Source of the DNA: Peristeroidobacter soli
GTDB lineage: Bacteria; Pseudomonadota; Gammaproteobacteria; Steroidobacterales; Steroidobacteraceae
Reading direction: 5' to 3'
Assembly (NCBI RefSeq): GCF_004138485.1
Contig: NZ_RYEV01000008.1
Location: forward strand, 1-64,000
Length of the DNA: 64,000 nt
Shown: piece after piece, positions 18,799 to 28,400 of the stretch
Position numbering within the stretch: the stretch's first letter is position 1
How the letters are laid out: each line of letters begins with the position of its first letter
Translations under genes and position numbers: made by a program
The notes under the pieces: generated by a model
The model's database searches: none
Seen by the model: only the letters and a program-made list of their open reading frames with translations
What the model was told of the DNA's origin: nothing

Positions 18799-19722
18799 AT
18801 GTCCTACCTCTATTACTGGCCGAGATTCCTGGTTCTATGCACTTTCGTCGCCAGCGGGGCAGTCGTTCACTTCCGCGGGCGCGTGCGGCATAAGCTGTCG
18901 CGGCAGTTGCTCGATCACTCGACCATCATGGCGCCGTACAACGCGCTCATGTACTTGTTCTCCGCAGTGCCGAACAAACCGTTCGTCGAGATGAAGCACT
19001 TCCCGGCGCTCCAGCCGTTGCAAGAGAACTGGGAGATGATTCGCGACGAAGCGATGCGGCTGTTCGACGAGGGTTATATCCGCGCGGCGGCGAAGTACAA
19101 CGACCTCGGCTTCAATTCCTTTTTCCGCACGGGCAGGAGGCGTTTCTATCTCAAGTGGTACGGCGACTTTCTGCCGTCCGCCGAAACGCTGTGTCCCAAG
19201 ACGGCGAAATTGCTGGCGAGCATTCCTTCAGTGAATGCGGCGATGTTCGCGCTGCTGCCGCCGGGCGCGCGGCTGGTCGCTCACCGCGATCCGTTCGCGG
19301 GTTCGTTGCGCTATCACCTCGGCTTGTCGACGCCGAATTCAGAGGCGTGTCGAATCGTCGTCGACGGTCAGCTGTACTACTGGAAGGACGGCGAGCCGGT
19401 GGTGTTCGATGAAACTTACATTCATCGCGCCGAGAATCAGACCGATCAGCAGCGGCTCATTCTGTTCTGCGATGTCGAGCGACCGTTGTCGAATCGGGTG
19501 ATGGGATGGATCAATCGAACCCTCGGCCACGGCATGGTACGCGCGGCGGCGACGCAGAATGTCGAGGGCGAGAAGGTCGGTGTGCTGAATAAGCTGTTCG
19601 GCTACGTCTACCAGTTTCGATTGGTGGGCAAACGGATCAAGGCGTGGAACCGAACGGCCTACTATGTGCTCAAGTGGGCGCTGCTCGGTTCCGTCGCGTA
19701 CGCGGTGTTCCTGAGAGTGTGA
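18799..19722 (+). CDS. lpxO: Aspartyl/asparaginyl beta-hydroxylase-family dioxygenase, LpxO-like
   Basis: Protein of 307 residues. It is an Fe(II)/2-oxoglutarate dioxygenase of the family that includes LpxO, which adds a 2-hydroxyl to a lipid A acyl chain at the inner membrane. Iron ligands fit the H-x-D in VAHRDPF (about residues 156-160) and the distal His in YIHRAEN. The RYHLGL segment is typical of the family. N- and C-terminal hydrophobic helices give membrane association, as in LpxO, whose length (about 300) it matches. AAGGAGG precedes the ATG. Named by resemblance; activity is not proven. Confidence 0.8.
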   Translation: MSYLYYWPRFLVLCTFVASGAVVHFRGRVRHKLSRQLLDHSTIMAPYNALMYLFSAVPNKPFVEMKHFPALQPLQENWEMIRDEAMRLFDEGYIRAAAKYNDLGFNSFFRTGRRRFYLKWYGDFLPSAETLCPKTAKLLASIPSVNAAMFALLPPGARLVAHRDPFAGSLRYHLGLSTPNSEACRIVVDGQLYYWKDGEPVVFDETYIHRAENQTDQQRLILFCDVERPLSNRVMGWINRTLGHGMVRAAATQNVEGEKVGVLNKLFGYVYQFRLVGKRIKAWNRTAYYVLKWALLGSVAYAVFLRV

Positions 19723-19729
19723 CGTTCCG

Positions 19730-20356
19730 TTACGACTGCAGCTCCTTCATATATTTCTCATCTTGAGCGGCCGCGCGTTGAAACGCCGGCCGCGCGGCGC
19801 AACGGCCCGCGTAGTCGGTGAATGCCTTGCGAGGCTCCAGTGTCTTCGTCATCAACCCCCAGCCGATTTGCGAGCCGACATAGACGTCGGCGGCACTGAA
19901 GCGGTCGCCCAGAATAAAAGGGTGGGTGGAGACTGCTTTCTCCAATGCGTTGAGTGTGTCCGCGTAGCTGCCATAGCCCAGCGCGCCGGGGCGATCTACT
20001 TGGGGGCGCTTGAACATGTGATCCACGATCGCCGGCTCGACGCAGCCGGCACCGAAGAACATCCAACGATAATAGGTGCCACGTTCGGGTGAGTTGGTGG
20101 GTGGCGCGAGATTGGCGGCGGGGAAGGCGTCGGCGAGATAAGCACAGATCGCGGCGGCTTCCGTGATGACGGTGTCGCCATGTTTGATGGCGGGGACTTT
20201 GCCTATCGGGTTCACCGCCAGGAATTCCGGCGTTTTGTGCTCCGCTCGATCGAGTCTCAGCAGCTGGGTTTTGTAAGGAGCGCCCACCTCTTCGAGCATC
20301 CAATGCACGATGCGGGCACGGCTCTGCGGGTTGTGAAAGAAAGTGATGTCGGCCAT
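19730..20356 (-). CDS. Glutathione S-transferase family protein
   Basis: Protein of 208 residues from the ATG at 20356, which has AAGGAG upstream. The N-terminal thioredoxin-like domain has FFHNPQSRARIVHW with a Ser as likely catalytic residue and the glutathione-binding NPIGKVPAI. The C-terminal helical domain has the N-capping ILGDRFSAADVYVG. It is a soluble conjugating or detoxifying enzyme of unknown substrate. It converges on the LpxO-like gene with a 7-base gap. Confidence 0.88.
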   Translation of the reverse strand: MADITFFHNPQSRARIVHWMLEEVGAPYKTQLLRLDRAEHKTPEFLAVNPIGKVPAIKHGDTVITEAAAICAYLADAFPAANLAPPTNSPERGTYYRWMFFGAGCVEPAIVDHMFKRPQVDRPGALGYGSYADTLNALEKAVSTHPFILGDRFSAADVYVGSQIGWGLMTKTLEPRKAFTDYAGRCAARPAFQRAAAQDEKYMKELQS

Positions 20357-20463
20357 GGCGGCGTCTCCTTCGGTGCTATGGACGCGCAGTTTAGCGCCGT
20401 CTGTTGACAGTGGAGCGGCCGTAGTTGATACACGGCTCATCCCACGCAGCAAGGAGAATGGAG

Positions 20464-20826
20464 ATGCCCCGCTACGCCGACGGATTCGTCATCGTCGTTC
20501 CGAAAAAGAACCTGAAAGCTTATGAGGCCATGTCCAGGAAGGCCGGCAAGGTCTGGAAGGAGTATGGCGCGCTCGAGTACTGCGAGTGTGTCGGCGACGA
20601 TCTGAAAGTGAAGTTCGGTACGCCGTTCCCGAAACTCTGCAAGCCCAAACCCAACGAAGTCGTGATCTTTTCCTGGATCCTGTTCAAGTCACGCACTCAT
20701 CGCGACAAGGTCAACGCGAAAGTGATGAAGGATCCTCGACTGGGGCCGGAAATGGTCGGTGGCGAGATGCCATTCGACATGAAGCGCATGAGTTACGGCG
20801 GCTTCAGCGTGTTCGTCGATCTTTGA
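20464..20826 (+). CDS. DUF1428 family protein
   Basis: Protein of 120 residues starting MPRYADGFVIVVPKKN, a clear DUF1428 (YbaA-like) N-terminus of dimeric alpha/beta-barrel type. The family contains conserved Gly, Tyr and Pro-rich stretches (KLCKPKPNEVVIFSW) and the end GGFSVFVDL. Biochemical role is unknown. A ribosome site AAGGAG sits upstream. It is divergent from the GST gene. Confidence 0.88.
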   Translation: MPRYADGFVIVVPKKNLKAYEAMSRKAGKVWKEYGALEYCECVGDDLKVKFGTPFPKLCKPKPNEVVIFSWILFKSRTHRDKVNAKVMKDPRLGPEMVGGEMPFDMKRMSYGGFSVFVDL

Positions 20827-20852
20827 TTGGAAGAGAGGCGGGAATCAAACCT

Positions 20853-20927
20853 GGCTCGGGTGAGCTCCGCGGCTGCCGCCGATGCGGGCATGCCGCGGAG
20901 TCTGACCTTGGGCGATAAACCCGAGCC
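20853..20927. other. Nested inverted repeats (structured intergenic element)
   Basis: The outer arms GGCTCGGGT (20853-20861) and ACCCGAGCC (20919-20927) pair exactly. Inside them, CTCCGCGGC (20865-20873) pairs exactly with GCCGCGGAG (20892-20900), and the loop can form a further short stem. It lies between two convergent genes. It may be a structured RNA, a dispersed repeat or a bidirectional terminator without T-tracts. Confidence 0.45.
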
Positions 20928-21015
20928 GGGCATGTCGACTACCCTGGGCTCGATGATGGCGCCGGTCGTAAGACCAACTCAATGCTGAAGGGGAGCGCAT
21001 GACTCAGCGCTCCTG

Positions 21016-21171
21016 TTACTGCAGCTGAGTCACAGTCACGCTGTAACCAACGTGTTCCATCGACTTGACACCAAAGGCACCGAAGGCGAGCGACACGGTG
21101 ACGATGGCGACAGACACCAACATGCAAACGGCGCGCTGAGTGGACTGAGTGGCATTGCTGAGGGCGTACAT
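21016..21171 (-). CDS. Small single-pass membrane peptide (51 residues)
   Basis: The frame begins MYALSNATQSTQRAVCM, has one hydrophobic helix (about residues 15-33) and ends TVTQLQ. An AGGAG lies 7 bases before the ATG. Composition and start signals make it a credible small gene, although it is shorter than most annotation cutoffs. It stands alone. No family is recognised; a membrane-associated regulatory peptide is one possibility. Confidence 0.6.
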   Translation of the reverse strand: MYALSNATQSTQRAVCMLVSVAIVTVSLAFGAFGVKSMEHVGYSVTVTQLQ

Positions 21172-21484
21172 GACATTTCTCCTGGTTGGGTTGCTTACTC
21201 ACCCGCGTTATTGCGGTGTTCGTAGCTTCTGACGCGAGCACTTCTCATAGGGTTGCAACGGCAGCAGCAAAAAAAGCGAGCTGCCGGTCAACCACAGCTG
21301 GTTACCGGTGAATGCGGATAAGCAGGGGAGAAGCGATGCGCCTCGCGCCCTTATTCGGACGCGATGGGGGCGGGCAGCAGTACAGTTGAGATCGGATCGA
21401 GGCCTTACACCGCGGAATCAGAGAAGGCCTTAAGCAATGTGATGCAGTTCACAGGCGCCGGCGGCGCCGTGAAGGCGGGGAGAC
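21172..21484. other. Non-coding stretch between small peptide gene and pbpG
   Basis: About 313 bases with no supportable gene. It holds the upstream region of the 51-residue peptide and a short GC palindrome at 21454-21468 (GGCGCC-ggc-GGCGCC). The palindrome lies 16 bases past the pbpG stop and might help end that transcript. Nothing else is recognised. Confidence 0.5.
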
Positions 21485-22342
21485 TTACTTGCCGGCGCGC
21501 GCCATCTTCGTACCGATGCCACCTTCGAGCCACTTGCGAACGCGGCGGGCATCGGCGACGCGGGTGAGCTTACCGAACGAATTGAGTAGCACGATGACGG
21601 TGGGGCGTTCCTGAATGGTCGCCCGCATGACCAGGCACTGGCCCGCGTCCTGAGTGAAGCCGGTCTTCTGGACCGAAATCTCCCAATCGTCCTTGGAGGT
21701 CAGGGAATTGGTGTTGCGGAATTCGAGCAATTGACGACCCACGTGCACGGTCAGGTGCTCGCTGGTCGAGTACTTCTCGATCAATCGCTCATGTGACGCT
21801 GCCATGACAAGCTTGGCCAGGTCTGAGGCGGTGGCGACGTTCTCGGCCGACAGGCCGGTGGGGTCGGCGAACCGCGAATTCTTCATGCCCAGCTCACGCG
21901 CCTTGGCATTCATCGCCTTGATGCAGGCCGGCAGGCCGCCGGTGTGGGCACGGCAGACCGCCTGAGCAGCGCGATTCTCCGACGACATCAGCGCCAGATG
22001 GAGCAGCTCGCCCCGGGTGAGCTTGGTGCCGACCGTCAAGCGCGAGGCGGACGCCTTGGTCTTGTCGCGGTCGACTTGCAGGATGGTCACCACCTCGTCC
22101 AGCGGCTGCTTGTCTTCGAGCACCACCAGCGCGGTCATCAGCTTGGTGATCGACGCAATCGGCATCACCTTCTGCGGCTGCTTGGAATACAGCACCGTCG
22201 CATCGCCCTCATCCATGATCAGCACGGACGCGGACTTGATCTGCAGCTTGCCGGCGGGCAGCGGCTGGGACCAGGAGAGGGGGGCGAGCAGCAGGGTGGA
22301 AGCGGCGAACAGCCACGGGCGGAGGCGGAAAGGGGTTCGCAT
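21485..22342 (-). CDS. pbpG: D-alanyl-D-alanine endopeptidase (PBP7-like)
   Basis: Protein of 285 residues with a signal peptide (cut near SWSQP). It is a class C low-molecular-weight penicillin-binding protein. The Ser-x-x-Lys nucleophile motif is SITK, the second motif is SSEN (LMSSENRAAQA) and the third is KTG (VQKTGFT). The NPTGL-like segment DPTGLSAENV is characteristic of PbpG, which cuts DD-crosslinks in peptidoglycan in the periplasm. The start at 22342 is set by the signal peptide. It is divergent from the MATE gene. Confidence 0.9.
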   Translation of the reverse strand: MRTPFRLRPWLFAASTLLLAPLSWSQPLPAGKLQIKSASVLIMDEGDATVLYSKQPQKVMPIASITKLMTALVVLEDKQPLDEVVTILQVDRDKTKASASRLTVGTKLTRGELLHLALMSSENRAAQAVCRAHTGGLPACIKAMNAKARELGMKNSRFADPTGLSAENVATASDLAKLVMAASHERLIEKYSTSEHLTVHVGRQLLEFRNTNSLTSKDDWEISVQKTGFTQDAGQCLVMRATIQERPTVIVLLNSFGKLTRVADARRVRKWLEGGIGTKMARAGK

Positions 22343-22472
22343 CGCAGGAGATCGTGCCTTTAGTTCATGTTGATTCGATGGTCGCAAAGGTAACTCATTT
22401 GCAGCGGTTGCGAATGTGAGTTTTTCCCTGGTTGAGCCGGTGGTCGCGCGCGGCAAAACGCTTCGACGCCGG

Positions 22473-22478
22473 TACAAT
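22473..22478 (+). promoter_or_regulatory. Candidate -10 box, near-leaderless MATE gene
   Basis: TACAAT lies 10 bases before the MATE ATG at 22489. No ribosome site is present between them, so a transcript starting about 7 bases after this box would be nearly leaderless. The -35 match is poor. Speculative. Confidence 0.3.
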
Positions 22479-22488
22479 CGCGCCCCCC

Positions 22489-23910
22489 ATGTCCAGCTCC
22501 GCCGAAGCCGCCGCCGCGCAACCCGATCTTTCGTTCTGGCAGGTCGTGCGCCTGTCGTTGCGAGGTCAGCACCTCGATTACACGGCTGTGCCGCTGAATC
22601 GAGCGGTGCTGCTGCTGGCCGTGCCCATGGTGCTGGAAATGATCATGGAGTCGCTGTTTGCCGTCGTCGACGTGTTCTGGGTGTCGCGACTCGGCTCGGA
22701 TGCGATTGCGGTCGTCGGGCTCACCGAGTCGGTGATGACCCTCATCTATGCGGTCGCGATCGGCATTTCGTTTGCGGCCACTGCCATCGTCGCAAGGCGC
22801 ATCGGCGAAAAGGATGCGGAGCGTGCCGCGCAGGCCGCGGGGCAAATTCTCCTGCTTGGCGTGACACTGTCGGCGGCAATGGGTCTGGTGCTGAGTTACT
22901 TCGCGTCGGACATTCTCCGGCTGATGGGCGCAAGCGACAGCATCGTGGCGATGGGCACCGACTTCGCACGCCTGATGCTCGGCTGCAATGTGACGGTGTT
23001 CATGATCTTCCTGATCAACGCCATCTTCCGCGGCGCCGGGGATGCGGTGCTGGCCATGCGCACGTTGTGGCTGGCGAATGCGTTGAACATTGTGCTCGGT
23101 CCATTTTTCATTTTCGGCTGGGGACCGTTTCCGGAAATGGGCGTGACCGGCGCGGCCGTGGCGACCAACATCGGTCGCGGCATCGGTGTGCTCTATCAAC
23201 TATGGCACCTGGCAGGATTTCACAGCCGGGTGCAGGTCCGGTGGCGTCACTTGAAGCCTGCCTGGACGGATTTGCAGGCCATCATGAGCACGGCGAGCAC
23301 GGGTATCGCGCAACTCATGATCGGTACCACGAGCTGGATCGGTCTGTTCAAGATCCTCGCGGCATTCGGTAGCGCGGCCATGGCTGGCTACACCATCGCC
23401 CTGCGCATCGTGATGTTCGCGTTGATGCCCGCGTGGGGGCTGGCGAATGCGGGCGCGACGCTGGTAGGTCAGAACCTCGGTGCCGGAAAACCCGAGCGCG
23501 CCGAGCAAGCCATCTGGATCGCGACCCGTTTCAATGTGATCTTTCTGGGTATCGTCGGTCTGGCCTTCGTGCTGGGATCGGGGCCACTGGTTCGGTTGTT
23601 TACCGACGATCCGCCGGTGCTCGAGCACGGCATCCGCGCTTTGTGGATCGTGAGTCTGGCGTTCCCATTGTATGCAGCCGGCATGTGTCTCGAAGCGGCA
23701 TTCAATGGCGCTGGCGATACCTGGACGCCCACCCGCCTGAATTTCTTCTGTTTCTGGCTTGGACAGATTCCGTTGGCGTGGTTGCTGGCGGATTTCCTCG
23801 AGCTCGGACCGTTGGGTGTATTCATTGCGATACCCATCGGCTTTTCGGTGCTGGCGCTCTGGAGCCTGGTGTTGTTCAGGCGCGGGCGCTGGAAACAGCA
23901 ACGGGTGTGA
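22489..23910 (+). CDS. MATE-family multidrug/cation exporter
   Basis: Protein of 473 residues with 12 predicted helices in two similar halves. It has the family features PMVLEMIMESLFAVVDVFWVSRLG in helices 1-2 and an NAIFRGAGDA segment, with its counterpart EAAFNGAGDTWTP in the second half. MATE (NorM/DinF-type) pumps export cationic drugs or metabolites in exchange for Na+ or H+. Transcribed alone; divergent from pbpG. Confidence 0.9.
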   Translation: MSSSAEAAAAQPDLSFWQVVRLSLRGQHLDYTAVPLNRAVLLLAVPMVLEMIMESLFAVVDVFWVSRLGSDAIAVVGLTESVMTLIYAVAIGISFAATAIVARRIGEKDAERAAQAAGQILLLGVTLSAAMGLVLSYFASDILRLMGASDSIVAMGTDFARLMLGCNVTVFMIFLINAIFRGAGDAVLAMRTLWLANALNIVLGPFFIFGWGPFPEMGVTGAAVATNIGRGIGVLYQLWHLAGFHSRVQVRWRHLKPAWTDLQAIMSTASTGIAQLMIGTTSWIGLFKILAAFGSAAMAGYTIALRIVMFALMPAWGLANAGATLVGQNLGAGKPERAEQAIWIATRFNVIFLGIVGLAFVLGSGPLVRLFTDDPPVLEHGIRALWIVSLAFPLYAAGMCLEAAFNGAGDTWTPTRLNFFCFWLGQIPLAWLLADFLELGPLGVFIAIPIGFSVLALWSLVLFRRGRWKQQRV

Positions 23911-23948
23911 CGTCGGACGGCGTTCGCAGAAAGAATTTTGGCCGCCCT

Positions 23949-23977
23949 GTAACCTTTTGGGATTTCGCCCCGTCCAA
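23949..23977 (+). promoter_or_regulatory. ECF-sigma-like promoter before the first RND operon
   Basis: TGTAACC (23949-23955) and CGTCCAA (23971-23977), with 16 bases between TGTAAC and CGTCCA, match the usual ECF pattern of an AAC-containing -35 and a CGTC-type -10. It lies 110 bases before the adaptor start. No ECF sigma gene is in the window. Confidence 0.4.
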
Positions 23978-24087
23978 GCAAGGAACCGCACTCCCCGCCG
24001 CGCAGGCTTGAGGGTGCAACTGAAGGACGAGATCGGTGTTCTAACCCTGACCTCGCCGACTGAAGGACTCCGGTCGTGGAACCAGCA

Positions 24088-25416
24088 ATGAAAAGCAGTG
24101 CAAATCCGTCTTCCATGCGTTACGAAACCGGTGCGGCCGTCACACCCTTTCCGACGCGTCCTGTTGAATCCCGGCAGCCGGCTCCGGTTCAGGAAGTCGC
24201 GCCCGCGGTCACTGAGGGATCGACTGATGAACATCATCAGGGCGGTGGTTTCACCCGGATCGAGCCCATGAAGGCGCTGATCGCGGCTGCGGTGATCGCG
24301 GTCCTCGGCGTTGGTGCATGGGTTGCTACGCGCACTCCGTCCACACCGGCAATTGCGGCACCTGCGCCCAACGCAGCACCGGTCGAACTCGCGGCGGTCG
24401 ATGTTGCATCCGTCGAAGCGCGTGTCATTTCTCGCGCGCTGCCGTTGTCCGGCAGCATCGCGCCGTTCGTGCAGGCCACGCTGAAATCCAAAGTCGGCGG
24501 TGAAGTCGAGCAATTGAAGCTGCGTGAGGGCCAGGACGTGCGTGAAGGCGATGTGATCGCCCGCGTCGACACTCGCAATCTGCAAGCTCAGTACGATCGT
24601 GAAGCGGCGGCGGTCGAGAAGGCGCGTGCCGATCTGGATCTGGCTCGGCTCAATCGCGACAAGAATCGTCAGCTGCTGGAACAGAAATTCATTTCTCAGA
24701 ACACGTTCGAGCAGACCGAGAGCGCGTTCAATGGCAGCGTCGCGAGCTTCAAGCTCGCCGAAGCGCAGGCGCGCGTGGCCAGGATCAATCTGGATGACGC
24801 CGTCATTCGCGCGCCGTTCAGCGGCACCATCGCGAAGCGACTGGTACAGCCGGGCGAGAAGGTGTCGCCGGACTCGGCGATCGTGACGCTGGTCGATCTG
24901 AAGCAGATGGTGCTGGAAGCGGCTGTGCCGTCGGCGGAGATTCCGTCGGTGCGCGTCGGCCAGAAAGTGCGCTTCCGTGTCAGTGGCTTCGGCGATCGTA
25001 CGTTCGAAGGCGAAGTGCAGCGGATCAATCCGGTGACTGCCGACAACTCGCGTGCCATCACCATTTACATCGCCGTGCCCAATCCGGACAGCGCGCTCAA
25101 GGGCGGCATGTTCGCGCAGGGCCAGTTGATGTTGAGCTCGATGCAGCCGGTGCTCGCAGTGTCGCAACGAGCGGTGCGTGACGAGGCGGGTGTTTCCTAT
25201 GTCTACGTCCTGCGCGACGACAAGATCGTCCGCGCGCCGGTGAAGGTCGGTCCGCGCAGTGAAGGCGAAGCGTTCGTCGAAGTTCAGGACGGGCTGAAAG
25301 CCGGCGATCAGGTCATCGTTGCCGACATCGGCGACGACAAGGCCGGTGCCGTCGCTCACGTGCGCAAGACCGAAACCACCGCGAAAGTCCCCACCGAAGT
25401 TGCTTCGACCCTCTGA
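24088..25416 (+). CDS. RND efflux periplasmic adaptor (membrane fusion protein)
   Basis: About 442 residues from the ATG at 24088 (a GTG at 24076 is possible). There is an unusually long cytosolic N-terminal tail of about 55 residues, then one membrane helix (PMKALIAAAVIAVLGVGAW). The lipoyl/coiled-coil/lipoyl unit follows (about 115-260, with SGTIAKRLVQPGEKV), then the beta-barrel and membrane-proximal domains. It links the permease encoded 33 bases downstream to an outer-membrane channel; no such channel gene is adjacent. Confidence 0.9.
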   Translation: MKSSANPSSMRYETGAAVTPFPTRPVESRQPAPVQEVAPAVTEGSTDEHHQGGGFTRIEPMKALIAAAVIAVLGVGAWVATRTPSTPAIAAPAPNAAPVELAAVDVASVEARVISRALPLSGSIAPFVQATLKSKVGGEVEQLKLREGQDVREGDVIARVDTRNLQAQYDREAAAVEKARADLDLARLNRDKNRQLLEQKFISQNTFEQTESAFNGSVASFKLAEAQARVARINLDDAVIRAPFSGTIAKRLVQPGEKVSPDSAIVTLVDLKQMVLEAAVPSAEIPSVRVGQKVRFRVSGFGDRTFEGEVQRINPVTADNSRAITIYIAVPNPDSALKGGMFAQGQLMLSSMQPVLAVSQRAVRDEAGVSYVYVLRDDKIVRAPVKVGPRSEGEAFVEVQDGLKAGDQVIVADIGDDKAGAVAHVRKTETTAKVPTEVASTL

Positions 25417-25449
25417 CCGGTCATCAGTCAGCAGTCGCTTCGTTAGTTT

Positions 25450-28400
25450 ATGTGGATCACCAAGACCAGCATCAATCAGCCGGTGTTCGCGACCATGGTC
25501 ATGCTGGCCCTGGTCGTGCTCGGCTTCTATTCGTACCGGCTGCTGCCGGTCGAGCAGATGCCCGAGATCAACGTGCCGCAGGCCTTCGTCTCGGTCTCCT
25601 ATCCCGGTGCATCGCCCGAGGCCATCGAGAACGACGTCATCAAGCCGCTCGAGAACGTCATCAACAGCGTCGAGGGCGTCAAGAACATCTACGGCACGGC
25701 GCGCGAGGGTAACGCTTTCCTGATGATCGACTTCCGCATGGAAGTCGACAGCGTCGCGGCCACTCAGGAAGTGCGCGACAAAGTGGCGCAGATCCGTTCG
25801 TCACTGCCGCGCGAAGTTCGCGAGCCGACCATTTCACGAGCCACCAACGACAGCTCGACCGAGCCGGTCGTGAGCCTGGTTGTTTACTCGACGACGCGCA
25901 GCCTGCGCGAAGTCTCGACCATCGTCGATCAACAGATCGTCAAGCGGCTGCAGAATTCCTACGGCGTGGGCAACGTCTCGACCGGTGGTGCCGTCGAGCG
26001 GCAGGTGCAGATCTTCCTGCGGCCGGAGCAGTTGCAGAGTTTCCGTGTCGGTGTCGACCAGGTGGTCGCAGCGGTGCGCGCGGCGAATCAGGACCTGCCC
26101 GCCGGCATGATCTCGCGCGGCCCGACGGAACAGCTGGTTCGCGTCGAAGGCAAGATGAAGAACCCGCGCGACTTCGAGCGCATCATCGTCGCGAATCAGG
26201 GTGGCGCGCCGGTGTACCTGCATCAGGTTGCCGACATCGTCGACGGCGAGGCCGAAGAGCAATCCATCTCGCGCATGAACGGCCTGCGGTCCGTGTCGTT
26301 GGACGTCTATAAGGTCCAGGCCGCCAACATGGTCGAAGTCGGTAAAGGCGTCGACGAAGCGGTCGCCGATCTCACCTCGCGTCTGCCACCGGACATCGTC
26401 ATCCGCACGTTGTGGTCCGATGCCAAGTTCATCCAGGGCTCGCTGGACCGGGTGAAGGAAACCATCATCGAAGGCGCGCTGCTGACGATTCTGATCGTGT
26501 TCCTGTTCCTGCACTCGTGGCGCTCCACCGTCATCACGGGTCTGACCCTGCCGATCTCGGTGATCGCGAGTTTCACGGCGCTGCATGCGTTCGGCTTCTC
26601 CCTCAACTTCATGACCTTGATGGCACTGTCGTTGTGTATCGGTCTGCTGATCGACGATGCCATCGTGGTGCGCGAGAACATCGTGCGCCATGCCGACATG
26701 GGCAAGGACCACCGCACGGCGGCGCTCGAAGGCACCAGCGAAATCGGCCTGGCGGTGATGGCGACGACGTTCGCGATCCTGGCCGTGTTCATCCCGGTGG
26801 CGTTCATGAGCGGCATCATCGGCAAGTTCTTCCTGCCATTCGGCATCACCGTGGCCGTCGCGGTGATGGTGTCGCTGTTCGTGAGCTTCACGCTCGACCC
26901 GATGCTGTCATCCGTGTGGCCGGATCCGAGCGAAGGACGGTTCCGTCGCGTGCCCTGGCTGGGCAAGGTGATGGAGCGCGTCGAGTCGGTCATCGATTAC
27001 GCGCATCGGGTCTACGACAAGTTGTTGCGTTGGGCGCTGAGCGGTCGTCGCTACGGCATCACTCGTCGTGCAAGCATCAGTCCGCGGGCGTTGATGCTCG
27101 TGATTGCCGGCTTCTCTTTCTTCGGCAGCTTCGCGATCGTGCCGCTGGTCGGCACGGAGTTCGTGCCTCAGCAGGACGAAGGCATCATGTTCATGCGCAT
27201 GAACACGCCCATCGGCTCGAGCCTCGAATACACCGACGCGAAGATTCGCGACGCCGAAGACGCCATTCGCGAGATCGAAGGCGTCGACAGCATCCTCACC
27301 ACCGTCGGTACCGACGAAGGGCGCAACTACGCGCGCGTCCGCGTCCTGCTGAAGGACAAGGTGCTGTTCAAACGTCCGCCGCAGAAAGAGATCGAAGAAC
27401 AGATTCGTAAGCGGCTCTCGACCATGGCGGGCTTGAGCCTGACGGTGCAGGGTCAGAACCAGCCGGTGGTCATTTCCATCCTGGGTCCCGAGAATGCCAA
27501 GCTGACCGAGCTGTCGCAGGAGCTGATGAAGCGGCTGTCGACCATTCCCGGCATCGCCGATCTGGAGAGCAGCGAGCGCGGCGCCAATCCGACCATCGCC
27601 GTGCGAATCAAGAACGAGCTCGCCAGCGATCTCGGCCTGACGACGCAGAGCATCGGTAACGCGCTGCGTCCGTTGATCGCGGGCGATCAGATCAGCACCT
27701 GGCTCGGCCCGGACGGTCAGGACTACGATGTGATCGTGCAGTTACCCAAGCAGCGTCGCGAAATCGTCACGGATCTCGGCGATCTCTATGTGAGCAGCAC
27801 GCGTGTCGATGCAAACGGCAATCCGATGCTGGTGCCGATTCGCCAGATCGCGGACTTCGTCGAGACCACCAGTCCGCAACAGATCAAGCGACTCAACTTG
27901 CAACGACGGATCACCATCTACGGCAACGCGCAGGGGCGGCCGTCGGGCGACGTGGGCACCGACGCCGAGAAGATCGTCAAGGCCATGCAACTGCCGGCGG
28001 GCTATCGCTTCGACGTGAGCGGCGCGCAGCAGGAGATGAATGAAACGTCCGCTGCCGCCGGCGCCGCGCTCGGCCTCGCGGTCATCTTCATCTATCTGGT
28101 GCTGGCGTCGCAGTTCGGCAGCTTCCTGCAGCCGGTGGCGATCATGGCGTCGCTGCCGTTGTCGCTGATCGGTGTGTTGCTCGCGCTGGCGATGACCGGC
28201 ACGACGTTGAACATCTTCTCCATCATCGGCTTCATCATGTTGATGGGCCTGGTGACCAAGAACGCCATTCTGCTCGTGGACTTCACCAATCAGGCGATCC
28301 GCAATGGCGTGCCGCTGCGTGAGGCGATCTTCGAGGCGGGCCAGGTACGTCTGCGCCCGATTCTGATGACGACGCTCGCGATGATCTTCGGCATGTTGCC

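Noticed and set aside
23200-25359. 719-codon minus-strand frame opposite the MATE and RND adaptor genes
   Set aside because: Spans two well-supported plus-strand genes; the product is low-complexity Arg/His/Asp and matches no family.
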